64,000 nt of DNA from Pyrrhosoma nymphula (Eukaryota > Arthropoda > Insecta > Odonata > Coenagrionidae): NCBI GenBank assembly GCA_963573305.1, contig OY754330.1:806001-870000 (forward strand), in the 5' to 3' direction. Position numbers and translations under genes: made by a program. Of the stretch, positions 23,881 to 34,471 are shown piece after piece (position 1 is the stretch's first letter; the number at the start of each line of letters is the position of its first letter). A model generated the notes under the pieces. The model worked only from the letters and a program-made list of their open reading frames with translations, searched no databases and had not been told where the DNA came from.

Positions 23881-24020
23881 GCTAGTTTTTTCCGGAACAG
23901 CTGCGTTGGTCAATTTCCATGACAACAGTTTCTCCTCCGTTACCGGAGGCGTCTTAAGGTCAGAGTTCTTCTTCAGGTCGAAGTCAGCAGTGACTAATGC
24001 AGCTGTTCCGGAAAAACTAG
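23881..24020 (-). mobile_element. Penelope-like terminal-repeat fragment
   Basis: On the minus strand: GACCTGAAGAAGAACTCTGA, CGCCTCCGGTAACGGAGG, AGAAACTGTTGTC, then GACCAACGCAGCTGTTCCGG. The same order (CCTGAAGA ... GAAACTGT.GTC ... GACCAACGCGGC) is present in the PLE end at 19045-19260. The outer parts, 23881-23912 and 23991-24021, are also inverted copies of each other (TTTCCGGAACAGCTGC on one arm and its complement on the other). Confidence 0.65.
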
Positions 24021-24149
24021 CTCCACCTAAATATACGCATGTAATATCCTGATACTGTCTAGCCAAATCACCTGTGTTATTAGGTATAATTAAACCCTTG
24101 AATCTGATATTATTGAGTCCCCCCCCCTGCGTAACTTTTAATTTAGCTA

Positions 24150-24295
24150 GCTCCGATAGGTTAGCTATATCTATATTTGGTCAAGGAGTGGCTTGCAAGT
24201 AGCCCATTGGGCAACGCCTCAATAGTGTCTCAATTTCTTGATTTTTTGTCTTGGTAGACGGAAAGTTGAAATCTTCACCGATAATTATGTTTTGG
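24150..24295 (-). pseudogene. Possible remnant of a non-LTR endonuclease
   Basis: One reverse-strand frame (24292 to 24245) reads NIIIGEDFNFPSTKT, close to the IIGGDFN motif of APE endonucleases in non-LTR retrotransposons. The frame continues to lower coordinates with several stops, including the readable TIEALPNGLLASHSLTK. The match is one short motif, so this is a weak call. Confidence 0.35.
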
Positions 24296-24819
24296 CTTTC
24301 TCTCGATCATTCTTCGATTTGGGGTAAAACCTATTTCCCATAAAATCATAATAGCCAGACGGTTATTTAAGATTAAGCGTGGGATTTTGGAATATTATCC
24401 CGACTGAGAGTAACACACAAAATCTCCTGCACGAGATAGTTAGCTTTCCTCATTCTAAAAGAGTCGCTGATTTACCCAGAAGAATAAGGATATCAGAATT
24501 ATTCAAGGGTCACCGTTGATGGTCAAATCTTATCTAGAGTAAAGGATAGCGAACCAAATTACAGAATTAATGCCGAGAGAAAGAAATCAGATGGCATTCC
24601 ATAAAAATATGTCCTCATACCAAAACGAAAACAATACGTCCGTAGTTCTTCAACTTGAACGGAATAAACTATCACTAAATAGCTCGCAGTGGCCTCCTTA
24701 CGAGGACGCCGTTAATTAAAATCGGTGGGGTATGTCTCTGCAAATAGTTCGGGTTTTCTTCTATGTCCGTTGACTGGACTGAAAACATCTTCGATAGCAG
24801 TCCTACCAGCGCCTTCAGA
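24296..24819. other. Unassigned sequence
   Basis: No recognisable gene or repeat. Confidence 0.4.
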
Positions 24820-25096
24820 GGGGTTATTCTGTAATTCCACTTCCGAAATAGCTCTTTCGGAAGAGCAAAACTCAAATGAACGATTCATTTGAGCTATTCC
24901 GCTCTCAAAGTACTCATTTGAAGCCCAATTCGACGATCGAAAGAACTGGAAATGAACCATTCTCGGCAGCCATGAACGAGTCATTGGTCTCGCCGTCTGG
25001 CGGACACGGTTTAGAACTCCACTTTCGGTAATATTCGCCGAATGAGGAGCGATCCGTGACGCCATGCTCCGCGAGGAGAAATTACAGAATAACCCC
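24820..25096. mobile_element. 277-bp MITE with GGGGTTATTCTGTAATT termini
   Basis: The left end GGGGTTATTCTGTAATT is repeated exactly in inverted form at the right (AATTACAGAATAACCCC). Inside are further inverted patches, such as the palindromic CAAATGAACGATTCATTTG near 24873. CAGA occurs next to both ends, but its placement relative to the termini does not give a clear duplication. It is non-coding, with superfamily undetermined. Confidence 0.6.
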
Positions 25097-25264
25097 CCAG
25101 ATGGAGGATGCGAGTTCACGGCCTCTGCGATCAGCCCTGACACCCCCACTGACTCTGTGATCTAATTGGCGTATTTCGGGAATATTCCGACCAATGCGTT
25201 TGCGTGGATGAGCAGGTTGGGGGCTCCAGCGATGTCTATTGCTTCTCGAATTGAGCTATTTCCA

Positions 25265-25805
25265 TGGTGACGCTGTACGGGTTCAAAAATACTGCATTCC
25301 ACCATTTCGCTGGTGTTGTTTAAAAACACCCCTTTCGCCAATTACACGCCTTAGCTGTTAGAAAACGAAATTAAGGTTCGAAAAATTCAGATTATTATTC
25401 TACGAATATATCTAATTAAGAACAGTTGGTGCCTAAAGCAGCGTCACTTCCACTGAATTAACGCAATTTGACTTGAATTAGAGCAGTAATTTAATATTAA
25501 TTAAAAAAATAAAAAGAGCAAGTGTCTCCTTAGTTATAATTACAGTTCGATTTCCAGAGAGAATTCTCGCCTTCCGCCAGGGCAATCATTCGAGAAGAAG
25601 GCATTTATGTCACAGGGAAAAAATAATAATATTATTCCCACGTTTCACTCATTTCCGTACTTGACATCATGTCATTCAAAATTCAATTTGCGAAAAACAA
25701 ATTGACTGGAAATAAAATGATAATGCTGTTCATGTCAAATATAGGACATGCCTCCCGGACAGGAGACGACAGAATATGAATAAAATGTCATTCTCAACAT
25801 GGTGG
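25265..25805 (+). repeat. Dispersed repeat family 2, copy 1
   Basis: About 540 bp aligned by eye with 28000-28505. Shared stretches include CAGATTATTATTC-ACGAAT, TTTGACTT-AATTA-GCAGTAATT, TGTTCATRTCARATA-AGGACA and GACAGAATATGAATAAAATG. No coding sequence or clear termini were found. It is probably an old mobile element. Confidence 0.65.
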
Positions 25806-26162
25806 AACGTGCTCTGAAATTTGGGGGAAATGTTTGTCTCTCCTCGGCCGTCGTCACACCTTCCGGCTTCTTGTGAGATTTCACGCCTCTGCCACTCAGC
25901 GACGCGCAGAGAGGAATCACACGACGTTCCCCTATCACCACCCACTGGCAGGGCGCGTGGCGCAGACAGGGGCCGGGCAGGGGCAGCAGGCACACACTTA
26001 CAGGGTCGCGACCAGGGATGTGATCCAAAATGGCACTTTACGTTTAGTGCCGGGGGGGGGGGGACCTTTGGAATCACAAAACTATCCGTTACATCCGTAA
26101 AGTGAAGGATGACCTGGGGAGGCCACCCCGAACTAACGAGTGTTCGAGCCTCGTTGTTGCTT
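25806..26162. other. GC-rich unassigned sequence with a poly-G run
   Basis: Contains a run of about 13 G near 26050. Overlapping open frames on both strands reflect GC richness and have no recognised domains. Confidence 0.45.
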
Positions 26163-26739
26163 GTAAGCTATAGTTTGAGAGCGAAAAATCACTTCACCTA
26201 GAATTTAATGAATTTGGTCTCATTTTAAAGAAAAAACTCCCATATTTCCAATTATATCAAAATATTAAACCATTGCCTAACTACTTTTCGACGAATTTGC
26301 CTGAAAATACAAGTTGTTTTACATCTGGGATAGATTACGGCTGAGCGCTCCAGAGAGAGAGAATATTAAGCAAATTAGTAACTTCTAGCACATAGATTTC
26401 GTGATGAACTAACGGTGTGTAGATTTCATGTTTTCTCAACTATTTATAAAAATTAATCTAATACTCACGACACAGTAATTTTGGCAGAATCGTAAATAAA
26501 CCTGCTGTTTTGGAGGGTTTTCAGCCGTATGGCGTGAAAAAATGAGTCAAGTTAGAAACTTATGCAGCTTTATTTATTAAATTACTGAGAATTTTAGTCA
26601 TATATAACTATATATTTGCACCATTAATATTACAATATTAACTTCACACTCTTTAAAGGCATTGAAATAAAAATAAAATTTAAATATGGTCTCGATTATG
26701 ACTCAATGGGAAATACATCTCGCTCAAAACCACCTCAAG
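26163..26739 (+). mobile_element. TTAA-family short DNA element, copy 3
   Basis: Full-length by comparison with 22802-23396: it starts with TAGTTTGAGAGCGAAAAATC and ends CTCGCTCAAAACCACCTCAAG. The flanking TTAA is mutated on both sides (GTAA and TCAA). Confidence 0.78.
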
Positions 26740-27116
26740 ATGACCACATGTGTTTGATGACCGTTCTCCTTTGAACCATTTGTAACTCACATCCTTCCCC
26801 CCCACTCCTATACCCCATCACCACCATTCACATTCTTGTGTGTTGCTGTCTCGTTGACTCGTCAGTTTCCGGTGTGCTTGGTTTGCCTCAACCTTCAAAT
26901 CACCTCTAGGGTTTGTCTTCTTCTTTACTCAAACACTCTCCCATCTCCGTATCCTTGCTCAATCCCTCCAATTCGACCCCAAAATAATAATCTTAATTCC
27001 CCCCACCCCTTCCTCTCACAAGACGGGCACTGGTGCTGTTCAGTCAGACAGGTGCACTCGTGTTGTTCGACACCTTGAAAATGACGGTGGCCCGATAAAA
27101 CCAACAGTCAGTAGAA
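26740..27116. other. Unassigned pyrimidine-rich sequence
   Basis: C- and T-rich with no recognisable gene. An 80-codon open frame is unlike any known family. Confidence 0.45.
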
Positions 27117-27552
27117 ATCTACATCTACGAAGTACCGTGCAAGCCACCACTATAGGGTGTGTGGCACGGGGTGATTATCCACACATGCAGCACTCGTCGC
27201 AGTTCAAACGAGGACCTCGCACGCTCCCCCTGGCCGCTCTTCGGCGAGAAGACACCAAAAAACAGTCACAGGAGAGAACAGTGCGCAAGACAAACTAGAA
27301 ACTGGAAGAGTGCTACATGTAAATGAACATGCAGAACAATGCTATAGACACATCTAGTGGTTAATATTACTAATATGTACTATTCATTTATGAATGCTAC
27401 GAGATACTATTTCATGCATATAAAAAAAAATAATGCCGGACATACCAAGCGGTGTGAAGTGTTAGTAATGATGCTATGTTATTAAACACAAGTGAAGAAT
27501 TCTACTCTATCTGGTGAGGGTGGGAGTTTCATATGATTGATCTATCTATCGA
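27117..27552 (-). mobile_element. CR1-B 3' UTR, 5'-truncated
   Basis: Tail complement ATCTACATCTACGAAGTACC, hairpin halves CCGTGCAAGCCACCACT and GTGTGTGGCACGGGGTGAT, and a complete B 3' UTR ending at GGGTGGGAGTTTCATATGAT. This copy is one of the best for the B consensus. Confidence 0.88.
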
Positions 27553-27999
27553 AATAAAGTTGTGTAGATAATAACTACTATTAAAGTTTTTTATTTATTT
27601 TTGCAATGCAAGATTTCCAAAAAAGTGAAGCCTGAAACCATTTGATTAATTAGTAATTACAACAAAAACAGTGTGGCACTAACTTAAGACGCATCGTCAA
27701 CGTCCATTTCACCCTTTCCATCGCTGCAGGCAAAACATTCCCTGCCACACGCCTCTGCGGCGGCTCTCACGGTGTAATACATAGATGATAGGACATAGCA
27801 CCTGTAACACCTACAGGAAAAAAATGACTCTCCCTATGACCAGGGAATGATTGTCACAGGGCACGGAGACACAGGGGAAGAAGTGACCTCTGCAAGCTCG
27901 AATCGAAATCAGGAAGGCCTCGAAAATGGCGGCATTTTTCCGTCATTTTCGATATTTAAAGAATGCCACTTTAAAGGAGGTTCCGCCGCGACTGTGTGA
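27553..27999. other. Unassigned sequence
   Basis: No recognisable gene or repeat. Confidence 0.4.
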
Positions 28000-28505
28000 G
28001 TCAAAACAAATACTAAATTCCACATTTTTTATATTTTGTACAAAAACATCCTGTTTTCGCTGATGAAATGCGTTACTCACAGAAAAACCTAAAGTAAGAG
28101 GTAGAAAAAATGCAGATTATTATTCCACGAATGTATTTTAAATGAGCACTTTTTTCCAGCGCCATTTCCTACGAATTGCCACATTTTGACTTCAATTACG
28201 GCAGTAATTCCCTAATAACTAGAAAAATAAGGTGGTAAGATGCCTCTATTTTATTTTTATTCAATTTCTCTGGATTACTTCCTTCATATAATAAATAGTT
28301 TTCCGCAAAAATGGAATTTGTATTTCATGGAAAAATACTATTTTTCCCCGTGTTTCTCTCATTCCCCCATTGAACACAATGTAATAAATTTCAAGTTCAA
28401 TTAGAGAGTAATATAGCGTGGAAAGGCATTATTTTGTTGTTCATATCAGATAGAGGACAAGTTATTTTTTACAAGTAGACAGAATATGAATAAAATGACA
28501 TTTAA
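28000..28505 (+). repeat. Dispersed repeat family 2, copy 2
   Basis: Second copy of the repeat at 25265-25805, in the same orientation. It is followed by TTCAAACCACCTTAAG at 28509-28524, which equals the terminal sequence of the TTAA family and may be a solo end of that family. Confidence 0.65.
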
Positions 28506-28707
28506 GTCATTTTACGTTCAAACCACCTTAAGATGGTTTAAGAGATTTTTATTTCTGTACAGATTTGCGTAACTTACGTAACTTATTTGCTTATCTGCAG
28601 ATTTGTCTGAAACTTCGCCTACGTGTTCTCATTAGTGGTATCTACAGATAAAAGTTAAAAAACTGCACCATACCGACCTGTTTTTTGGTAATTCAATGCT
28701 ATTTTCT

Positions 28708-28890
28708 TCATCTATTAAATACTCTGCAGGCCACCTCATAGGGTGTGGGGCAGGGGGTGAGCAGCATAATTCACCAACATGCATTACACTACACCTAATT
28801 AACCTATAGTGTAACTAAGACCATTGATGCATTAGGATAAATCGCTAATGCTTGTCAGGAGGCGAAATCTCAAGGAGCATTAGCGATTTT
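28708..28890 (-). mobile_element. CR1-A2 3' end, 5'-truncated
   Basis: Terminal hairpin in reverse (CTCTGCAGGCCACCTCATAG, GGGCAGGGGGTGAG) and about 130 bases of A2 3' UTR, up to the GCTAATGCTTGTCAGGAGGC region. Confidence 0.82.
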
Positions 28891-29366
28891 AGCGATCAAA
28901 TTTTAACACGTGGCCTAACGACACACGACATATATTTCGATTAATAATTCGATTACACGTGAATAGATTTTCTTTTAAACGCGAAATAATACATATCTCA
29001 GTATTATAAATGTTGCTAACAAACATGAAGGTATTACGCCAACTCCAATATATTCGAAAACAATATATTTCAAAATAATTTCGAATATAGCGCCGAAAGC
29101 TCATAAGTATGCTTTAAATAAAGAACAAAATAATATACAATCCTGGCACCATTTCCATTACTGCTTGTGAGTTCCATCGCATAAACAGATGCTCTAAAAT
29201 TAAAATGTGGTCCGAGAATTTATTTACGGCTAACTTGAAAAATTAATACAAAAACGTGCACTCAATAAATAATGAAAGACCCGCCAGCTGCTCCAGACGC
29301 CTTAAAAGCGAGACTCGTCTGAGGCGGTGACGTCTCATCCACGACATGGTCGAATCGGTCCAAAGT
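28891..29366. other. Unassigned AT-rich sequence
   Basis: No recognisable gene or repeat. Confidence 0.4.
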
Positions 29367-30043
29367 TAAGGTAGCTTGATCGAGATATAATTCCCATTGA
29401 GTCATAATGGAGACCAATATTATACTTCAATTTCAGGGTCAGTAAGAAGTATAAAGTAAATATTGTAATATTAATTGTGCAAAAATATAGTTGCCTATGT
29501 ATTAAAAATATTCTCAGCAATTAAATAAATGAAGCTACATAAGTCTCTAACTTGACTCATTTTTCACGCCGCACGGCTAAAAAGCCTTAAAAACAACAGG
29601 TTTTTTGTGATTACGTAAAAAGTACAGCGGTGAGTAATAGATTAGTTTTTACAAATAGTGATAAAACATACAAAATACACACTGTTAGTTTTTTGACGAA
29701 ATCTAGGTGTTCAGAAATTCCTAATATTTTTCAATAATCTCCTTCACATCCGCAACATACTTTTCCCACAGCTTGTACATTTTCAGGCAAATCGCTCGAA
29801 AGGTAGTTCGGCAATGGTTTAATATTTTGATATCTCAAATATATTGGGTTCCAACTTGGATAGCAAATAACATGAACGTTAATTGTCTATAAGATAGTCC
29901 TCACAAGAGTGAGACTGGAGAAGTGGTAGCTTGAAGCTTCGGACCGACATTCATATCATTGGAAAGATGGGAGTTTAATCTTTAATACGAAGCCAAGTTC
30001 ATCAAATTACACGTGAAGTGATATTTCAGTCAAACTAGATTAA
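29367..30043 (-). mobile_element. TTAA-family short DNA element, copy 4, with an insertion
   Basis: Bounded by TTAA at 29367-29370 and 30040-30043. It is a full-length minus-strand copy enlarged by a 118-bp insertion at 29835-29952 that is flanked by ATATC on both sides. Confidence 0.78.
29835..29952. mobile_element. 118-bp insertion with ATATC duplication
   Basis: The other family copies read TTTTGATATCATTGG without a break. Here ATATC is duplicated (29830-29834 and 29953-29957) around 118 bases of unrelated sequence, so this was an insertion. No inverted termini or coding sequence identify the type. Confidence 0.6.
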
Positions 30044-30595
30044 AAGGCCTCCAGAGGAAGGAGTTGTGGGGGGGGAGCAACTGCGGCGAGACTCAAAATC
30101 ACGGACGATTCTCTCGAAATATGTGCATTGCAATTCCATTCGACGACCGTTTGATTTGTAAAAATGTCAACCCACACACATATATGTATGTAAGAGAGGG
30201 AGAGGGAGAACGGGGGGGGTGTTAGGGGGGGGTGGAGAGGGAGGGAGGAAGGAAGGGAGGTGGAGGGGAGGTGGGTCGCGCGCGCTCCACGGCCATATTG
30301 ATTTCCGTCGCCATGGTTACGGGTACGGTAACGTTACCGGGAGGGGGCGCGGGCGCTCGTGACGCAACAATTCCCTCCCCCGTCGCCTAGGGACAGAGAG
30401 AGAGAGACTTTTGCCTTTCCTCCCTCCATCCCTCCCTCCTCACACACACACAGCCTAACACATCTCTCCGGCGCATTTACCAATCCCCCACACACACCCG
30501 CGCATGCAATCACTCAATATATAAAACACACACTCTTCCGTCTCTCCGTGCATGCATCAACACAATCTCAAATCACTCAATCCTCCATGGCTGGT
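30044..30595. other. G-rich, then C-rich low-complexity sequence
   Basis: From about 30185 to 30290 the plus strand is dominated by G and GGA runs, and 30415-30550 is rich in CA and CTC runs. No gene is recognised. Confidence 0.5.
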
Positions 30596-30853
30596 TTAAG
30601 GTAGTAATTTGAGAGCGAAAAAATCACTTCACCTAGAATTTGACGAATTTGGCCTCATTTTAAATAAAAAAAGTCCCCTCTTTCCAATGATATATCAAAA
30701 TATCAACCCAATGCCGAACTACTTTTCGAGAAATTTGCCTAAAAATAAAAGCTGTATGACATGGGATAGATTACGGCAGTGCGCTCCAGAGGGAGAATAT
30801 TGAAAAAATTAGCAATTTAAAACACCTAGATTTCGTCAAAAAACTAACAGTAT
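30596..30853 (+). mobile_element. TTAA-family short DNA element, copy 5, left part
   Basis: Starts TTAAGGTAGTAATTTGAGAG. It is broken at 30853 by the RTE-like element and continues at 32207. Confidence 0.8.
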
Positions 30854-32206
30854 ACCTATTCCGAAGAAGAAGAAAGCGTCAGAATGCGAGGAGTATAGAA
30901 CAATCAGTTTAATTTCGCACGCAGAAAAAGTGTTGCTTAGAATACTAAATAGAAGGTTGGAGAGCAGAGCAAAGTGATATATAGGCGATGACCAATTTGG
31001 GTTTAGGAAGGGGAGGGGAACCAGAGATGCGATTGCGGTAATGAGGACACTTATAGATAGAAACATAGAGCATAATCAGGATGTTTTCGCTTGTTTTGTA
31101 GATTTCGAAAAGGCGTTTGACAGAGTGAACTGGGAGAAACTAATGCAGATACTGGGGACAATAGGAATAGATTGGCGTGATAGGAGACTCATCCGAAACT
31201 TATATATGGGGCAGAGGGCTCAGGTAAGGGTAGATGACGGTGAATCAGGGTGGGCAGTTATAGGTCGCGGGGTACGGCAAGGGTGCCCGTTGTCGCCTTT
31301 ACTTTTTAACATCTATGCTGAGGAAATGGTAAGAGAGGCATGGGATGAGCTGGATGTCGGAATGAAAGTATGAGGCCAGTGGATAAAGTCGGTTAGATTC
31401 GCAGACGACCAGGCGTTGGTCAGTCAGTCATCGAAAGGACTGCAAACTTTAGTAGATGCACTGGAAAAGCAGTGTGAGAAATACGGAATGAAGATAAATA
31501 ATAGGAAAACAAAAGTAATGAGATTCTCTAGGACAAAGAAAGCGAAGCTGGTGATAAGAGTAGGAAGTCACAAACTGGAGAAAGTAGAACAATTTAATTA
31601 CTTGGGTAGTACGCTAGAAGAAACAGGACATAGTAGCAAAGACATTAGGAGGAGAATAGCGCTAGCGAAGGAAGCGTTCAATAATAGAAGGGAGCTGATG
31701 ACGGGGACCTTAAGTAAGGATGTAAAAAAGAGGCTAGTGAAGAGCTTGATATGGAGTGTGGCGTTGTATGGGGAAGAAACGAGGACCTTGAGAAAGGAAG
31801 ACGAAAATAGGCTGAAGGCTTTCGAGATGTGGGTGTGGAGGAGGATGGAGAAGGTGCGTTGGACGGAAAGAAAGACAAACGAGGAAGTGCTTGAATTGGT
31901 GGGCGAGGAGAGGAAACTTATAGATGAGATTAGGGGAAGACAGGGTAGGTGGCTGGAAGGGGTAATGAGGGACGGTGGTTTGCTGAAGGCCGTGATAGAG
32001 GGTAGGATGTTGGGTAAGCGGGGAAGGGGAAGGAAGAGAATCGGTTTTATGGACGGGATGAAGAAAGGTAGGACTTATGCTGAGATGAAGAATGAAATAC
32101 TATCAGAGGTAGATAGGGCACGGCACGTGTAAGAGTTCGTTGGATATTCTCTGACTTTCATCACAACCTACCTCTAACCGGTATAGATTACTCTAATGAT
32201 GATGAT
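30854..32206 (+). mobile_element. 5'-truncated RTE-like retrotransposon
   Basis: Inserted into a TTAA-family element. GTAT is present at both edges (30850-30853 and 32207-32210), which is consistent with a short target duplication. The 3' end is an ATG-type microsatellite (GATGATGATG at 32197-32206) after a short 3' UTR of about 70 bases. Only the reverse transcriptase and C-terminal domain remain. Small pieces of the same family occur at 59629 and 60669. Confidence 0.82.
30855..32132 (+). pseudogene. RTE-like reverse transcriptase, truncated, two in-frame stops
   Basis: A single frame is readable from 30855 to the stop at 32130. Motifs in order: EEYRTISLISHAEKVLLRIL, DQFGFRKGRGTRDAI, FACFVDFEKAFDRVNW (catalytic Asp), GRGVRQGCPLSPLLFNIY, then SVRFADDQALV (catalytic Asp pair), QFNYLGSTLEETG, and a C-terminal RRMEKVRW...GRWLEGVMRDG region. 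The GVRQGCPLSPLLFN box and this C-terminal layout are typical of RTE-type elements of animals. A TGA at 30975 and a TGA at 31371 interrupt the frame, so the copy is dead; the endonuclease is absent. Confidence 0.85.
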
Positions 32207-32526
32207 GTATTTTGTATGTTTTCTCACTATTTATAAAAATTAATCTATTACTCACCGCAGTACTTTTTACGTAATCGCAAAAAAAACCTGCTGTTTTTAA
32301 GGCTTTTTAGCCGTGCGACGTGTAAAAAGGGGTCAAGTGAGAGACTTATGTATCATTATTTATTTAACTACTGAGAATTTTCGTCATATATATAACTACA
32401 TCTTTGCGCCATTAATATTGCAATGTTTATTTCATACTTCTTACAGATGCTGAAATAAAAAAATAAATTTTTAATATGGTCTCCATTATGACGCAATGGG
32501 AAATATCTCGCTCAAACCCACCTTGA
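32207..32526 (+). mobile_element. TTAA-family short DNA element, copy 5, right part
   Basis: Continues the copy begun at 30596 with TTTTCTCACTATTTATAAAA and ends at CTCGCTCAAACCCACCTTGA, where the terminal TTAA has become TTGA. Confidence 0.8.
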
Positions 32527-32646
32527 TAAGAGATTCCTTTGGTGGGGGAGGTGGGAAGGGCCACCACAGAGGGAGGGGCACGATTTAAAGAAAGGGCCGC
32601 CCATTGGTTGGATTCAACCGCCGCCGGTGGCAAACGGAGGGGAAAC

Positions 32647-32758
32647 GGGTTCTAATGTTACCAATGATGCGATGTAGCGTGAATGACGGTTTGTGAAGTT
32701 CAGTTTATAGTTTAGTTTAGCTCGGGCATTACGGTCGCATCGATTCTATTGCACTTAC
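32647..32758 (+). repeat. Direct repeat, copy 1
   Basis: About 112 bases, from TTCTAATGTTACCAATGA to TTGCACTTAC, recur at 34354-34471 with few differences and an 8-base difference near the end (GTGGGAAC present only in the second copy). Sequence on either side is unrelated. Confidence 0.75.
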
Positions 32759-32904
32759 ACCGGCCTAGTACATCGCTAGGAAAGCACCCAGCTTCCTTCA
32801 TTTCCGCCGGGTTTCAACATTGGAATTAATGAAAATGTTTTAGCATACAGTGTAGTGAACGCTGGAGAAAATCCACCACTGCCAGACACTAGCACTAATT
32901 AGAA

Positions 32905-33417
32905 ATATTTAACGAAATCCGACATACTACGGTAGATCACATAATGAGAATAAAATTAGACAACTAGACTGCAGAACGGACAGATTTAAAATGTCATTTT
33001 TCCCAAGAACGATAAGGGACCATAACAGTGAGACTTTTATCTAGGTTTGTCGATAGGTAGTGTAGCTCTTAGTAGTAGTAGTAGTACTCCCTAATACTTG
33101 TATCCTTATCTGCTACCTAGTACTTGCAGCACGCCGTGCATGTTTTCGGCCTAAGTCTTGTGTCTCTGTCCATTTGTGAAGTTGTAAAATACACATATAG
33201 GTAATAAGGGTCCCTCTACAATTGGGAGCAAATCTGTAGTGTAGAAGTGCATGCTCGTGAGGCTTCACCTCCTGACTAGAATTAGCGATTAATGCTGATG
33301 CATCAAAATGGTCGTAGTTACACTAACTTAAGGGTTTAGTGTAATGCATGTTGGTGACCACTCATCCCCTGCCACACACAGTTGAGGTGGCTTGCAGGGT
33401 ATTCTGTAGATGTGGAT
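32905..33417 (+). mobile_element. CR1-A2 3' fragment
   Basis: Starts in the last ORF2 codons (CCGACATACTACGGTAGATC, AGACTGCAGAACGGACAG) and runs through a nearly complete A2 3' UTR to CCTGCCACACACAGTTGAGG and the tail GTAGATGTGG. It is a useful copy for the A2 3' UTR consensus. Confidence 0.88.
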
Positions 33418-33742
33418 TAGCATTAGACATTAATACTGGCATTTTTCACGGGATTTGAATCACATATTTCGGTGCATATAGGTGAAATCCACCCCATGCC
33501 ACACATCCTTGAGTTGACTAGCAACGTACGCACTTTAAGCATAGTAAGTGGCTGTCCCATCCGACTGACGGAGCAGCAGCAGAGTGTCAAGTAGCAGAAG
33601 TGCCCTCCATGGCAGTTTTGTAGGGATCGGATTATCCTCTGCTAAATATCGTGTTCGAGCTCGGACTCTGGAGAAAGCCAGCACTCCAGCCACCCCCGCC
33701 AACCGGATACCCTATTATCCTCTGCAACGGGAGAGAGCCGGG
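33418..33742. other. Unassigned sequence
   Basis: No gene or repeat recognised. It borders the 5S-derived SINE, whose target duplication begins at 33743. Confidence 0.4.
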
Positions 33743-33758
33743 TAAGGGTGCGGCATGG

Positions 33759-33850
33759 GCAAGGGCCTAGCCACGTTGAAACACCGGTTCCCATCAGAAC
33801 ACCGAAGTTAAGCAACGTTGGGCCCGGACGGTGGTTGGATGGGTGACCCT
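33759..33850 (+). promoter_or_regulatory. Internal 5S-type RNA polymerase III promoter in the SINE head
   Basis: AGTTAAGCAACGTTGGGCCC and TTGGATGGGTGACC correspond to the A-box/intermediate element and C-box of 5S genes bound by TFIIIA. The head lacks the 3' part of 5S rRNA, so it is not a 5S gene. Confidence 0.7.
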
Positions 33851-34141
33851 CCTCCATACCTCAACCAGGCATGGATGGAGAGATGATACTCCCTCCATAC
33901 CTATACCGGCAGGCCTGAGAGGCCAGGCCAGGCCAAACCGGGCCGGTTGGAGGGAGGACATCCTCTATACCTGGTACTGGGGTGAGGCAGGGGGAGGCCA
34001 ATCCTCCATACCTCTACCGAGGTGCTCTTGTCCCCTGTCTGCAAGTGGCAGACAGGCATGGGGTTGGCACAATGGACCAAGAAAGGTCTAAGTGCCCGGG
34101 CTCCTGACGAAGGCCCCCCAACAACAATCTAACAATCTATC
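33759..34141 (+). mobile_element. 5S rRNA-derived SINE (SINE3-type) with 16-bp target duplication
   Basis: The head (33759-33850) matches the 5S rRNA gene from near its 5' end to the internal promoter: CCTAGCCACGTTGAAACACC, CGAAGTTAAGCAACGTTGGG (A-box/IE region) and TTGGATGGGTGACC (C-box). It then changes to an unrelated body of about 290 bases with several CCTCCATACCT repeats, and ends in an ACAATCT-type tail. The 16-bp sequence TAAGGGTGCGGCATGG flanks it exactly (33743-33758 and 34142-34157), as expected for LINE-mediated retroposition. Transcription would be by RNA polymerase III from the internal 5S promoter. The partner LINE is not evident: neither the CR1 nor the RTE tail of this window matches. 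Confidence 0.88.
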
Positions 34142-34353
34142 TAAGGGTGCGGCATGGAAAATTTGCGGAAATGTTAAATCCCTTGAATCAGATTTTTTTT
34201 CCTTTTTTTTTTACTCCCGGATATATTCGAATAATTTGGGGAAAATATTCGTCGAATCACTGACAAAAATAATTATAGCCTCGGAATTTGTTACAAAAAG
34301 CATCCAGAATTGTGAATTGTATATATACCTGTGAGAAAGAATAACAATATAGG

Positions 34354-34471
34354 GGTTCTAATGTTACCAATGACGCGATGTAACGTGAATGACTGTAGTG
34401 AAGTTCAGTTTATAGTTTAGTTTAGCTCGGGCATTACGTGGGAACGGTCGCATCGATTATATTGCACTTAC
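34354..34471 (+). repeat. Direct repeat, copy 2
   Basis: Second copy of the segment at 32647-32758, 1.7 kb away in the same orientation. Confidence 0.75.

Noticed and set aside
24712..25149. 145-codon minus-strand open frame
   Set aside because: It runs across the entire 24820-25096 TIR element, including both termini; no domain is visible.
33759..33850. A 5S rRNA gene
   Set aside because: Only the 5' part and internal promoter are present; the sequence changes to an unrelated body and is framed by a target duplication, so it is a retroposed SINE.
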